Shown here: positions 11,254 to 22,681 of the stretch, one piece after another | How positions within the stretch are numbered: the stretch's first letter is position 1 | How the letters are laid out: the number at the start of each line of letters is the position of its first letter | DNA from: Hsuehochloa calcarea | Taxonomy: Eukaryota; Streptophyta; Magnoliopsida; Poales; Poaceae | NCBI GenBank assembly: GCA_036346395.1 | Contig: CM070604.1 | Coordinates: 5,317,904 to 5,381,903 of the forward strand | Direction of reading: 5' to 3' | Length of the DNA stretch: 64,000 bases | Position numbers and translations under genes: made by a program | The notes under the pieces: model-generated | Told to the model about the DNA's origin: nothing | Seen by the model: only the letters and a program-made list of their open reading frames with translations | The model's database searches: none

Positions 11254-11575
11254 AAGTGTATGTAAGACAACCACCTGATTTTAAAAATCCTAAATTTTCT
11301 GATCATGTCTACAAGCTGTCGAAAGCTTTATATGGTTTAAAATAAGCACCTAGAGCATGGTATGATAGGCTTAAACCATGTTTGCATAAAAACGACTTTC
11401 AAATGGGTAAGGTTGATAAAACATTGTTTACTCTCAAGCATCGAAAAAGATTAGCTTGATTGTGAGTCTTATTTTAAATCTTGGCTATGAAGCTCGTATA
11501 TTTCTTATTTCAATATTTTTATGTTCACTCAAAATAGCATATTATAAAAAGAATAAATGAGAGAAAATTAAAAAG

Positions 11576-11745
11576 ATGTATGCTTCAAGTATGCCATATA
11601 TATCTATATATACAAATAAAAAAGAGCATAAAATGTGCTTAAATGGCAAGAAGTATACTTCAAGCATGCCACAATTGAAAAGAAGTATGCGACAAGTATG
11701 CCACCATTAAAATGAAGTATGCTCCAAGCAAGCCACATGTTTAAG
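11576..11745. repeat. Short tandem repeat in Copia 3' region
   Basis: About four copies of a unit containing AAGTATGCTTCAAG-ATGCCAC, spaced roughly 40-60 bases, lie downstream of the broken RT. Units differ by a few bases. They belong to the noncoding 3' internal part of the Copia element. Confidence 0.6.
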
Positions 11746-12253
11746 ACTTGAGTTGGAATGAAAGGTTATTACATGAGGCTTCTAGCTCATCTAGATTTAA
11801 TTTTTGCTTCACTTTTAGGCTTAACCTTTTTATTGTGATATCCCATTGTGCTCTTTATAATCGGTTTGGTCATTGTTGAGATGTTTGTCATTAATTTAAC
11901 TTGCTTAATCATTCTAAAGACTTATTTTGACATTGTTATATGGTATATGACTTTATATGATCGAGATATATAGCCCTACTAAGAAAGATGGTTTGGTTAC
12001 TTTTTTAAATCAATACGAAGTGACTTGGATAATCTACAAAGCTTCTTGATATTTACTCTCCTTGCTACTTTGTTTTAGAATTATTCCTTCTATGAAATTC
12101 TTGATGTTTACATTGCCAAAGGGGGGCATGGGAGAAATTTGCTTCCCCTGTGTTGAGGGGGAGGTTTGTCAAAATTGTTTGCTTTGCATTCAAAAAAAAT
12201 CTTTGCTTTCAAAAATTCAACTCACAATTTTGAAGTGTTGTCAATGTGTTCAT

Positions 12254-13225
12254 TAAGGGGGAGATTGTGAGACCATGTGGCTAGGTCTAGAGTAATTTTA
12301 GCTGATGAATAATTGATAATGTTATTTGAGGTATATCTGTTATGTGGACTTATGTCGGTCAAGTTGGGAAGAACTTGTGCCGGGAAAATATGTTGTTTTG
12401 GTCTTTGCATGTGCAAGGTAACTCGGAAGCGATCGTGGTCTATGGCGGTGACCGGGAGATGGTTTGGTGTGAAATTATGGTTCAGAGGGTCGAGGATGCT
12501 GGAGTAGACGGTCGAGCTCGAGTTGGGGCGCGTGGATATCAAAGATGGATGATGCGTGTTGGAGCTATGGAGGTGCAGTCCGGAGGCTACGACACGTGAT
12601 AATTTTACGGTGTCTAAAATCGAATATTTTGTAATCAGGTGTTAAGTCCACATATTGGGCCCTAAGGCTAGTGGGTCGTACGTGGGTGATTATGGTTTGG
12701 AGGTTGTATGGGTATAAAAGGGATTAGGAGTTTGGCTGTGTATTATGGTCGTTCACGCAGAAAAATAGAAGAATACATCGTGAAGGCTCTAGCGGCGTGA
12801 AGGGAAAAGTGGCTGCACAGGGGTGACGTGTCGTGCTTGTGGCGGCGGCTGGAGATGTGCTACTGGTGTGCATGTGAAGGTGAGGGCTAGTAGCGGCTGT
12901 GCACGTGAAAGTGAGGCGTGCTTTGACGGCTGTGACTTGCAACATGATGTAGAGTCTGTTTGCATTGACTTAATCCAAGGAATCGTACTTTTGGTTGATT
13001 GTTTTTTTTTTGTTTGTGCGTCCAGGTGCGGCGGCTTGATTTTTTCATCACGTGAGATTTTGTGGCAAGCATTAAAAGCTGGCGGCTTGAGGTGATTAGG
13101 TGTAGTTTTTGCTTGTGCGAACATGAGAATAGGCTTTTGCATTGTATGATCTGAACTCTAGAAGAATCCCCTTAGAGCTTTGGTGGATGTGCTGGTTGCT
13201 AGTACGTGAGATAACATGCAAGGCA
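12254..13225 (+). mobile_element. Polypurine tract and 3' LTR of the Copia fragment
   Basis: AAGGGGGAGAT at 12,255-12,265 is a polypurine tract directly before TGTGAGACC at 12,266, a typical LTR start. A TATA box, GGTATAAAAGG, lies at about 12,711-12,721. The right end is uncertain: no flanking duplication can be used because the 5' end of the element is lost. I place it tentatively near 13,225. Confidence 0.5.
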
Positions 13226-15267
13226 GAAAAATCAAATCAAGCACTGAAAGCTACAAATTAGCTTTTGTTTTCACATATCGCGAGCAGTACATTCGTTTTT
13301 ATTTTGCTACAGTAAAACATACTGTAGATACAGTACTCTTCTCTGTTCGATATATTACCTTGTGTTGTTACAGTACATATGCCTGTTGCTACAGTGCTGA
13401 GAAAAAATTCCTCCTGTTTGGTATCTTTTTGTTCATGTGTTCTTACTGTATTAGCAGGTTGAAAAATCAAAATACAGTAAATTTGAAGAAAAAATTTCAT
13501 TGTGGATTATAGTTGTTTACCCTATCTAATTGTCATTAACGATCCCACGTTCTGAAACGGCTAGCACTCCTAATTCGATAGAATACGCATGCGACTAGGA
13601 TGCAGGAATTTTACAGATATTTTGCAACATTTTATAGAAAACAGTTTAATTTTGATAATATTCGGAGAAATTTTTCACGTTCCAAACTGCTGCGGAGATG
13701 AAAAGCCGAAGCAGGAGAGTTGAATTGACATAGTACGGAGTGATGAGAAGCAAAGTTGGATCTGAGGTGGCTTTCCGAGAAGCCGACACTTCTCTAGTCC
13801 CCAAAAAAGCACTGCTTTTCGGCCTTGGAGGAGCTGCACGTACGTACGAGTACACCACTCTCTGTACGTTGTGCATTCTGACTTTTGAGATGCATGCATG
13901 GTCGTCGCCACTTCACCGCAACGCTAAACTCGAGTTAAAGTGTTAAACAACTACGTACGTACTCTTGCTGTAAAAAAAAAACAAGAAAGGTAAAAACTTA
14001 TTTTATCACACATTCGAGCCTAGATTAGCTACGAACTCTTCATAGTTACTCCTATTAGTCCTATACATCATTTGCTACACTATGCGTATATGCCACAGTT
14101 TTTCATTCGCAATTATACGCGTGTAACCAGCTGCTCTAAATTGTGTACGTACGTAGTCGTGGAAGAAGGGAATTGGAAAACGTTTGTACGTACGTAGTAG
14201 CTGTAGACACGCATATATTAATTCAATTCGATCAGGTGAGCTACGTACGTACCTATCTGGGAAGTCTGAACTAGTAGTAGCAGCTAATTAGCCAGATCGA
14301 TCACGACGACACTTGGCACCGTACACGGCACATGCATGCCAGGCAGACACAAGTGCACCTCCACAGATCAACAGCCCGGCCGGCGCTTCAAGGGCACATC
14401 TTTTATCCAACGTAGCACGGCTGGTGAGCTCGTCGGCCCGTCCATGCCGGTCAAAGGACACGCACAAACAATAAGTATGGATGGAGACCAAAGCATGCAT
14501 CCAAGCTTTAGTACTTCCATCAATGTCTCACAACGAACAATGAACATGCATGCGAGCACTGGTCACTGATGAGTCAGAAATTTTAGATAAAAGTAGCCGA
14601 ATAAACCATGTTACGAAATTATACTATATGAGGAGAGCAAATAGCAAGAATACAGATAATAAACCTTGCCCTGCCAGTCCCCCCCTCTGCTGATCTCTAC
14701 TACGAACATTACTTTAGTTAATTAGAAGTAATGAGGGACAAGTCAAATTTTCGTCGTCCATAAGATCGACTAACACCAACAACAGATCGATCTCCAAGCT
14801 CCGTAGTTATGTGGGGGATATTGAGATGGTGATATATATATAGTTATGGAAGTGTACATTGCATGCATGCGATTGCGAGCAAGTCGTAACCCCCGTTACA
14901 TCAAGTACAAAATTGGTAGCACCTTTTGGGACCCTGCATCAGGGGCCACACAAGCCTGTGCCTACCTAGTCCTGTAACAGGGGGGGTTGCAAGCAAGCTA
15001 AGCTTCTCTCTCTCTCTCTCCCTCCAGTCTCGTCAAAACACTGACATCCATCTCTCTCATGCAGCAACCAATCAACACCTTCTGTCTCTCTCTCTCTCTA
15101 CATGGCTAGCTAATCATAGGATTACAATTAAGGTAATCATGGATTACAGTAGCACTAATACTACTAGTACTAGCTAGCTAGTGGTAATGAACAACACAGT
15201 AACGCATATATGGCGGGGGGTTCGATCTGTACTAGCGAGTAGCGAATGCATGCATGGCATGCTAACA
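13226..15267. other. Intergenic region downstream of the PLATZ gene
   Basis: No coding sequence recognised. There are several TACGTACGTA runs (13,840-14,260), CATG-rich stretches, and CT tracts near 15,006 and 15,084. Part of 14.9-15.27 kb is probably the 3' untranslated region of the PLATZ gene, but no convincing polyadenylation signal can be chosen. Confidence 0.45.
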
Positions 15268-18200
15268 TTAGGCGAGTGGTGACCTATGGGGTGCACCCTT
15301 CCTCCTGTTGCTGAGCGACAGGACGATCTGGGGGAAGAACCCTCCCCCTTTCTTCTTCCTCGGGACGTCGCCGCCGCCGTTGCTCGAGCCGCCGCTGACG
15401 CTGCTCCCGTAGTGGTGCAGTGGGTCCTCGAGGATCGAGTTCGGGGTGACCTGGCCGCCGACGTCGTCGTCGAGGAGGACCGCCGCGTCGACGCGGAGGT
15501 TCTCGAACCGCGGGAAGCAGGCGATGTCCGGCTCGCCGGACATGTACAGGATGTTGGATAGGTCGCCGCCCTGCATCATCACATGATCCACCTGCATGCA
15601 ACATTTTTAGTACAATTTTTTAAGGCAGTAGATGGACGATCAGTAGTGGTAGTACCTTGCAAGAGAGGCAGCAAAAGTGGAAGGGCTCCTGGAGGATCCT
15701 GTCACATGTCAAGCAGATGTTGCCAGAGCCCTTGAAGGGCCTAGACTGAGGCCTCGGCTTCAGAAAGATCACCTTTGCACTGTTAATCGTGTAGGGCTGC
15801 ATGCGGCGGCAGCATGCAGCACAAGAGATGAAAAGAAACACATCAGGCGACAAGTTTCAAGCAGATGTTCGTCGATGTTCTCGGAGACCGGTAAAAAAAT
15901 GGAGTAATTAGTAGACTTGTCTCTCACCTGAACAAAGGAGCAGTCGATGAGCTTCTCGAGATCGTCCAGGCGCACCACGTCGTTGTATACGTACCTCCGC
16001 ACCTATGCATACATCACAGACCTCTTTTATACAGACATAACTACACAGGTACTACTACTACTACACTCTACATTTGAGTATACTATACGGTAATCCTACT
16101 AGGAGTAAGAGTAAGTAGAGAATCTTCTAGAATTTAGTATTCAGGGTGGTGTGTGAACGTGATGAGGTAATAATACAACCTTCCATCCGGATGCAAAGGC
16201 TGGCGAGTCACCAGTAATAATTGCGAGACTTTGACCGGCGGCTCGTCGTCATCCGCATCGTGGGAGACCAATGGTGCACCCATCGTGCAGGCTAGCGGTA
16301 GATAGCAAAACCCTAATGACGAGACCGCCCCTCGACGCTTTGGTACTCTTCGGCAAAGTCCAAGCAAGTACCGGAGGGTAGAAAGGTAAAAGAGCGACTG
16401 ACCGATCGAAATTACAGTTACCCGGGGTGAGGGGTGGGGTAAAAAGCTCGTCGCTAGCCAGCCAGCCACTACGGCCTCACTGTGACCTGAATGAATGAAC
16501 AGTGTCACCAAGGCTCCTTTGGACGGTAGCAGGATTATACAAAGGGGAGCAACAGTATTGAGGCCTTGTTTGGTAAGAGGACAGCCTCTTTTACCATGCA
16601 CACATATGGTAAATCTTTTTACCTCCTCGCCATGGCTGACTACCTGCAGTGACTGCTGCTGCACACTGAACAGAGCAGCTTAGGTAGCCCCAGGATGCCC
16701 ACCCATTTCCTAACCAAGCAGCGTCTCTCTTTGCAGGGAGAGCAAGATCAGGCAGTGGTGCTTTCCTACACATGGCAAAGCAATCTGGATAACCCAGCCC
16801 ATTTGCAGGGCAATTTGCTACGTAGAATTGCTGCATGCTCTGGAGAAGAGAAGCACACAATAATTCAGCTCGGTTCAGTTGAACTGAAATCAGTTCACAG
16901 AAGAGGGGTGAACAAATCAGAACAGTGAAGTCACTATTGCCACCGTTAAAAGGCTGGCCAGAGCTTTCTGAGAGAGAGAGAGAGAGAGTGAAAGGGAAAG
17001 GTGAGACGCGCCTAGAGAGAGATGAAATGACTGTGCCCTTGCTGTAACTTTTGCAGGTGGTGAGTGAGCGAAAGAAGGGCACATGATTCAGCGGCAGAGG
17101 TGGTGTAGAGGAAGGATTCACCTTTAATTATAAGACTATGCTTATTTCGGGTGTGCAGCCAAGGCGCAGTAACTCTCCAGCTTTTTTTCTCCTTCTCTTT
17201 CCATCTACACACACTCCCTGATGGAGCAAGAGTTACACTTGCCACCAAACAGGGGCCAGATGGTACAGAGGAAAAGGAAAGGAAGAAACAGTGCAGTAAA
17301 TTGGCAAAGGAGACAGCATTGCAACAGAACAAATGGAAATTTGGAAGGGTAAAATTGTGCGAATTAAGCTACATATAGTAATTGGGTGGGCTCATAGGGT
17401 TGGTTAACGAAACGAGGGGGCACGGCACACAGCACAAACCGAAGCCCGGAAAACGACAAGGGGAAGCCGAAAGATGAGCACAGGGTTCTAAAAGGGGCAT
17501 AAGCAAGTGGTTAAGTGAGACACTACACTGGTAGCCAGCAACTCAAACCCGTCGGAATTAAGCCCAACCAAATCTAATTATCAAGGAAGAAAGAAACAAT
17601 GGTAGCTCCTGAAGACAAGCATAGTCTCTAATAGTAGCAAGGGCTCAAACAAGCTAAACCTCCCCACATCTACTACTCTTCTAAATTCCTTTACTTGTTC
17701 TTTGAGGCAGCTAAAAATTCCTTTATAGAACAACGCAGACGAAAGGCTGATTAATTAGGCTAAGTACGTACAAGAGTCCCTACACCCACAGAACCACTGA
17801 ATTACCGAATTCTAAGCAGAGAATTGTACCAACACAGATGACTAATCCTAACAAGCTGGCAACACATGTGTACTCTACCTTAACGAACCCCTACTTCACA
17901 TACGCAAAAGGAGAAGAAACCCAGCAAGAATAAATTAATTATCACAAACCAAAACTTAACATGCAAATTAAGAACAGAGCACAAGGCATGCACATAAGGA
18001 ATATCTACATGCATGGAAAGACACATCAGAGAAGAATCAGTGTTTTTTGTTGATAATTAAGGATCGACGCATGTCAATTGGAGGAGGTGGATGAGGAGTA
18101 GGAGTGTAGAACACGCGCGGCGAGGCGCACCTGCAGGAGCGGGTGGTGGCGGTGCGCCGCCGCGCAGTGCGGGCAGATGCTGGCGCAGCAGCCGAGGCAG

Positions 18201-18307
18201 AAGATGTTCTTCTCGTTCTTCTTGCGGTTCTCGTGAGCCGCGCACCCCCCGAAGAAGCTCTCCTCCACCAATCTCCCCACCCAACCCGGCCTCATCCCCA
18301 TCTCCAT
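15268..18307 (-). CDS. PLATZ-family zinc-binding transcription factor, four exons, 238 aa
   Basis: Coding exons on the minus strand are 18,131-18,307, 15,928-16,002, 15,656-15,796 and 15,268-15,591. All introns have GT...AG ends and fall between codons, giving 717 bases. PLATZ proteins are plant-specific nuclear proteins that bind A/T-rich DNA through two zinc-binding regions. The first region is complete: C22-x2-H25-x11-C37-x2-C40-x4-C45-x2-C48-x3-H52-x2-H55, with the signature HENRKKNEKN. The second follows from exon 2 to 3: RRYVYNDVVRLDDLEKLID, PYTINSAKVIFLKPRPQSRP, and CLTCDRILQEPFHFCCLSC. The C-terminal exon is Gly/Ser-rich and ends with a basic stretch (RKKKGG). Starts at residues 3 or 5 are possible; the first Met is used. 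No frameshift or stop is seen, so it is probably functional; the exact paralogue cannot be named. Confidence 0.95.
16003..18130 (-). other. Long first intron of the PLATZ gene (2,128 bp)
   Basis: Donor GTGCGC follows CTGCAG at the end of exon 1; the acceptor is TGCATAG. Introns 2 and 3 are only 131 and 64 bases. The intron holds a GA microsatellite (about 16,971-16,988). A pair of imperfect inverted GGCC..TGTTTGG sequences (16,562 and 17,257) may mark an old transposon. Confidence 0.85.
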
Positions 18308-18385
18308 CGATCTCTTTCTTCCTCGCCAATTCTTCCCGTCCTCCTCCCTTATACTCTCCTCTCTTTCTTCTCCACACCTACAATT

Positions 18386-18412
18386 CTCTCTCTCTCTCTC
18401 TCTCTCTCTAGC
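18386..18412. repeat. CT microsatellite in the presumed PLATZ 5' untranslated region
   Basis: About thirteen CT dinucleotides on the plus strand (GA on the coding strand) lie 80-105 bases upstream of the chosen start codon and downstream of the TATA box, so they should be transcribed. GA-rich leaders are common in grass genes. Confidence 0.8.
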
Positions 18413-18510
18413 TAGCTTCGTATACGCGTGTATAATACAGATGTACTAGCCTAGGTCGCTTTGTAGGTGAGAGAGCATCAGCGCAAGGGGAGTGAGTAGT
18501 CCATGGCGTC

Positions 18511-18519
18511 TATATATAG
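18511..18519 (-). promoter_or_regulatory. TATA box of the PLATZ gene
   Basis: CTATATATA (self-complementary, so readable on the minus strand) lies about 205 bases upstream of the start codon. That places transcription start near 18,480 with a leader of roughly 170 bases. No other TATA-like motif lies closer in the correct position. Confidence 0.65.
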
Positions 18520-19816
18520 AGCGAGAAAGAGAGTGATAGGTATCGATGGATCTTGTTCGTGAGCTGTGGCTAATGGCGTCAAGGCATCAGGGCCTCATGG
18601 CGACATACGGGTTCTGTGGTCAAAGGAACACTTGGGCGTCACGGTCCAAGTGTCGGGGACCTGCTCTGCAATTGCTCCAGCGCCCCAGGGGGTTTCCCAC
18701 GATTTGTCTCGTGAGAGCCTCGAGGGGTCGGATGCGAATGGTACGCGGATACAGGGTGGTTTCTGGAAAATTCTCGCTGGGGATATTCATATACTACAAT
18801 GCAGTTGTACCTGAGTCTTGACTGATTAGTACTCCCACTATGGGATGATCCATCATCGATGTACTAGATGTCTAGATCAAATCGTGAGATACGCATAAGG
18901 ATGCGTTTTCTTCACCGTTTTTGTCCATTCTTTGCTTCCTGTTGTCCGAACTAGAGAGACCTTAGAGATCAACCGCGTGGTGCCGAATATATGTTGTTTC
19001 CGATTAACGGTTGCTTCAAATGACACACAATTTCCCCTCTAAAACCACTTTTTTTTATTGCTAAAAACTTGTCACATGCTTTTATTGCTAAAAAGGAAAC
19101 AGTCGATTTTCTAACATTACAATTTTGCTTAGAGATTCGTGCTTCGGCCGGCAACACCGTCTTCTCTGGAGATTTGTAAAATAACATTCAACTGTTTTTT
19201 TTCGTTAAAATAGTCGAATTTTCATTCGTCCGATATGCTCTGAGATTTGCACTTCTTCTCGTACGATGAATTGAGTCCGAATTTATTATGATTTTTTTTT
19301 ACCATAATGGGTTCACCATATTACCGTATTTTGTTGGTATAATATTTTATTTTTTATCTTTATTTTCGTCTTTGTTTTTGCTAAATATCTCAAAGTATAT
19401 GTTAGATTTTCAATCATGTGATGTAAATATAAGTTATTAAGACTTTCGACAATAATTACAGTGACTATGAACAAAAATTACATACATAAATTCTTGTAAT
19501 TTATGTAAAATGAAGTTGTAAATGAACTAAATTTTGATTGTTTTTAGGTTGAGAAAACAGTCGAAAGATGCATAAGCGCACCCTATTTGGGGGGGGGGAT
19601 GGGGGGTTATTATCTTACCATGCATTCTTGTCGGTAAGAGCACAAAGGAATTAAATTGTTTTCTTTTTAAAAAATAGGCACAAGGGTTGCCTATTAAATT
19701 AATGTAGCTGAAAACAGAGTACAAAGACCCGAATGTCCGATATTTTTACAGCTTAATTGCATAGTATTATGCAAATCCCCCTCCCCTGCCAAGTCCAGGC
19801 TTTTCCTTCTTCCCTT
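18520..19816. other. Upstream region of the PLATZ gene, no gene recognised
   Basis: Contains an open 91-residue frame at 18,546-18,821 without recognisable domains, AT-rich sequence with repeated 'tattgctaaaaa' near 19,057-19,095, and a G run near 19,591. No coding or transposon signature was identified with confidence. Confidence 0.45.
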
Positions 19817-20672
19817 ATCTTTGACTTGCTACTCCGAAGTGGAGGCAAACCTTCTGTTGAAAATTATAGCATTGCACTCCTTCCAGATCTTCCAGGTGAT
19901 TAGCATGACCACCGCGGCCATCGCTCTTGATGACAGTTGGCCCAATTTACTCACCACCAGTTTGTGATATTTAGACTCGGTTCCCAGTGTGATGGCTTGA
20001 GCGACACACAACCAGGCCAATGGCCAACCACGCGAATTGCTTACATTGGGGGGGGGGCGAAGATCACCAAATTATCCTGTTGTAGTCTCTGGCCGTGGAA
20101 CCTAAGAATTGCATATCGTAGGCTGATTTTGCCGTGTACTGCCCCCGCAAGTTTAGCCCCCATGTGATCTCATTCGTGGCAGATGTGTCCAGGATGATTT
20201 AGCTTACCCTTTCCTAGACTCGTAGAAATTGTTGGAGCAGCTGAACCGTAATGACCCTCGGTAGGTTGATGTCATGTATCCATCGGTTGTCCGGCAGCGC
20301 CGCATGGACTGTTCTGTGCTTCCGAATTGAGAGGTGGAAGATCTCTGGAGCAGTCTCCTGCAGATAGTGACCACCTAGCCACTTTGAGATCCAGAACTTA
20401 GCTTTATGGTCGTTTCCGATTGTGATCGAGGTGGCCATGTCGAAAAGGCGCTTGTCAATCTCATTGCAAGTTAATTTCATACCCACCCACGGCTTACTAT
20501 CGGCCGTCCATTGTTGTCACAACCAGCGAAGTCTGAGAGCCCTTGCGAATTTGGTGAGGTTGAGTATTCCCAACTTGCGAGCTTTGTTAGTCGACAAACC
20601 TTATTCCAATTTACCTTGCATTGTCCTTCTATTACTGTTTCTACCCCGACCAAAAGAATCGACGCCTCATGT
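19817..20672 (-). pseudogene. L1-type LINE fragment, C-terminal RT and zf-RVT region
   Basis: Minus-strand translations read VNWNKVCR (about 20,600), then ITIGNDHKAKFWISKWLGG (20,380-20,435), PDNRWIHDINLPR, and further on MLITWKIWKECNAIIFNRR (about 19,850-19,910). These are the order and motifs of plant LINE ORF2 downstream of the RT core: the K-VNW-KVC block, the 'I-iGdG-k--FW---WL' block and the terminal 'W-iWkeRNa--F' block. Frames change and stops interrupt. The 5' side ends abruptly at the CACTA element beginning at 20,676. Confidence 0.8.
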
Positions 20673-20675
20673 GGT

Positions 20676-21866
20676 CACTACTACACAAAACCTCATCACA
20701 AACGGTTCTAAACCATTATCACAGACGGTTTTTTTTGAATCATCTGGATTCATGTATCTGTGATAACAAACGGTCATCACAGGCGATTTTTAAACCGTTT
20801 ATGAAAAAAGGTATCACAAATGGTTCTTGTTCAGAACCGTCTGTGAAGTCTATTTTCACAGAAGAAGAACCGTCCGTGTCTGTGTTCTTGTTCAGAACCA
20901 TCTGTGATAGTCTATTTTCACAGACGGTTCTGAAAAAGAACCGTCCGCGTCTGTGTTCTTGTTCAGAACCGTCTGTGATAGTCTATTTTCACAGACGGTT
21001 CTGATAGTAATTATCACAGACGGTTCTTGTTCAGAACTATCTGTGATAGTTTTTTCTATTGCAAAAAAAAAATCAAAATTTTGAATATTTCATAGTTGGT
21101 ACCATCACAGTTTATGCGAGTTTTTCATATTCAGATACTCATGAAAATACATGAAAAAGGCATCACTCCCATACAAAAACCTTCCTAACCTCCCCCTTGT
21201 GCCTTGTGAGTACCCGATGTTGTCCCATCTCAACCATGGCTTCGACGAAGAGGGTGCAGAGGAGGCCCGAGTAGGAGTCAACGACGTCGACGGTGGAGGT
21301 GTCGTTGTAGAGCACGGCGTCGAATGCGATGACGGCGAAGCCATGGTGGATGCGAGCTGCTGCACTCATTTACCATTTACGTACGTGCACACACATAAAA
21401 ATGCGATGACGGCGAACTTGGACCGGAGCACGTCGACGAGACGAAGTCCAGCACACGTCGGCGTCCCGCAGATTCAACACCCTCCCCAGCACATCCCGCC
21501 TCGACTCGGTTATTATTTATAAAGACAACATCAAAATATTTTTCCTCCCGCGCACGCGTTCAAAATTTTTTGAACTCCCACGCTGCGAATCACAGACGGT
21601 TTCATACAAAAACCGTCTGTGATGACATATCACAGACGGTTCGTATCATGAACCATTTGTGATAAGCATCTCATCACAGATGGTTCTTAATACAAACCGT
21701 CTGTGATGAGATACTTATCACAGACGGTTCTTGTTAAGAACCGTACGTGATAAAAGAACCGTCTGTGATAATCTAAGTTATTACAGATAGTTTTTGTTAA
21801 GAACTGTTCGTGATAAAAATCGTTTATAAAGTATCACAGACGATTGCATTTAGAAACCGTCTGTTT
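20676..21866. mobile_element. CACTA (En/Spm-type) transposon, left end intact, right end lost
   Basis: It begins CACTACTACACAAAACC, the CACTA terminus, and then carries many direct and inverted copies of the subterminal unit TCACAGACGGTTCT / AGAACCGTCTGTGA at 20,695-21,055 and again at 21,590-21,865. The expected right terminus (TTTTGTAGTAGTG) is absent; the last recognisable unit ends near 21,866. It interrupts the LINE fragment. No transposase is present between the two repeat blocks, so it is non-autonomous. Confidence 0.85.
21163..21369 (-). pseudogene. GC-rich open segment inside the CACTA element, possible captured gene fragment
   Basis: A 68-residue minus-strand frame (MSAAARIHHGFAVIAFDAVL at its start, then GLLCTLFVEAMVEMGQHRVL) lies between the two subterminal repeat blocks. 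Base composition is much richer in GC than the surrounding element and the frame looks protein-like, but I do not recognise a family. Non-autonomous CACTA elements often carry host gene pieces, which is the basis for the suggestion. Confidence 0.35.
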
Positions 21867-22373
21867 TGAGACTCTTATGGCCATATCCAAATTAAATTGT
21901 TTTGTTGTTTCTCATAGCAGCAGCTTATCGTTTCCGAGGGAAGAACAACTGCACGCTAGTCTGAATCAATAAGAATTGCCCGATCCAACACGGTATAACT
22001 GACAAGGCTTTGGCTTCGATTTGGAAAATCCCGATCCCAATCAGGTGAACCGAAATTTGGCATGTGGTTTTCCCAACTCTGACCAAAGAAGAAACATGAG
22101 CTTGCAGGCTTCCCTACAAAGGAACTCAAGTGTAAAGATTTGTGATCTCGAGCCTCTACAAAGGAACACAATTAGGAGGGTTTTATTTCTCAGATAGGAT
22201 AGCTAAATACAATCATTATAGATTAGTTATCTGAGCAGCTTACATATCAACCCTATTGATGGTTCGTGAGCTACCCTATTTTGATCTTGGCCAACTCAAA
22301 TTAGGACAACGCACTCTATTTCCGGGGAAATGAAACTCCTGTCTTATAGAGATGTTGATTCTTAAGGCGCAAC
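21867..22373. other. Unassigned sequence between CACTA and Harbinger-like elements
   Basis: No coding or repeat signature recognised. The phrase 'tacaaaggaac' occurs twice (22,114 and 22,155) as part of a short duplication. The stretch ends at the TTA target duplication of the next element. Confidence 0.4.
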
Positions 22374-22540
22374 TTAGGGTGCGTTTGGATAAGTGTGCGA
22401 GGTGGTACCTGGATAGAATAGTTCGAGTATATATGCCCTGGTAAATGCATTTGGTTGGACGAATAGGTGTATAATTAAGGTGGTACCTAGATGAGATGAT
22501 TTGGGATATATATGTCCTGGTCTATGTATTTGGTTGGACG

Positions 22541-22668
22541 TGTTATGAATATCGCTTGTATTCAATATGAGGCCAATGGGCCAATATATATACACAAGAA
22601 GATGTTACAGATAAGGAAATCAAATAATATTTAGAGTCCTATTCTATCTCTAATATATATCTCTAACA
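22541..22668 (-). repeat. 3' LTR of the minus-strand Copia element
   Basis: TG...CA bounded, 128 bases; preceded on the minus strand by the polypurine tract TTTGAGGGGGGA (22,669-22,680). Confidence 0.95.
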
Positions 22669-22681
22669 TCCCCCCTCAAAT

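Larger units (their letters stand above)
10338..11460 (+). pseudogene. Copia reverse transcriptase fragment, split by a solo LTR
   Basis: Translation gives PVARLEAIRILLTFAASK, then RDVKSAFLNGFTEEEV (ending at 10,455). After the solo LTR it continues YVRQPPDFKNPKFSD, KLSKALYGL and APRAWYDRL, MGKVDKTLFTLK. These are Copia RT blocks; the YVDD motif is not reached before the frame decays near 11,455. Fragments of the same blocks in the element at 46.0-46.4 kb show it belongs to a related family. A stop replaces a codon in GLK-APRAW. Confidence 0.85.

Noticed and set aside
15286..15561. Plus-strand 91-residue frame
   Set aside because: Antisense shadow of PLATZ exon 4, which is supported by homology and splice sites.
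16562..17257. GGCCTTGTTTGG and GGCCCCTGTTTGG as inverted ends of a transposon in PLATZ intron 1
   Set aside because: Only about 11 of 13 bases match and no target duplication is visible; could be chance.
18546..18821. 91-residue frame just upstream of the PLATZ promoter
   Set aside because: Two overlapping plus-strand frames are equally open and neither shows a domain; lies in promoter-proximal sequence.
20621..21004. 127-residue open frame in the CACTA left block
   Set aside because: Consists of translated subterminal repeats.
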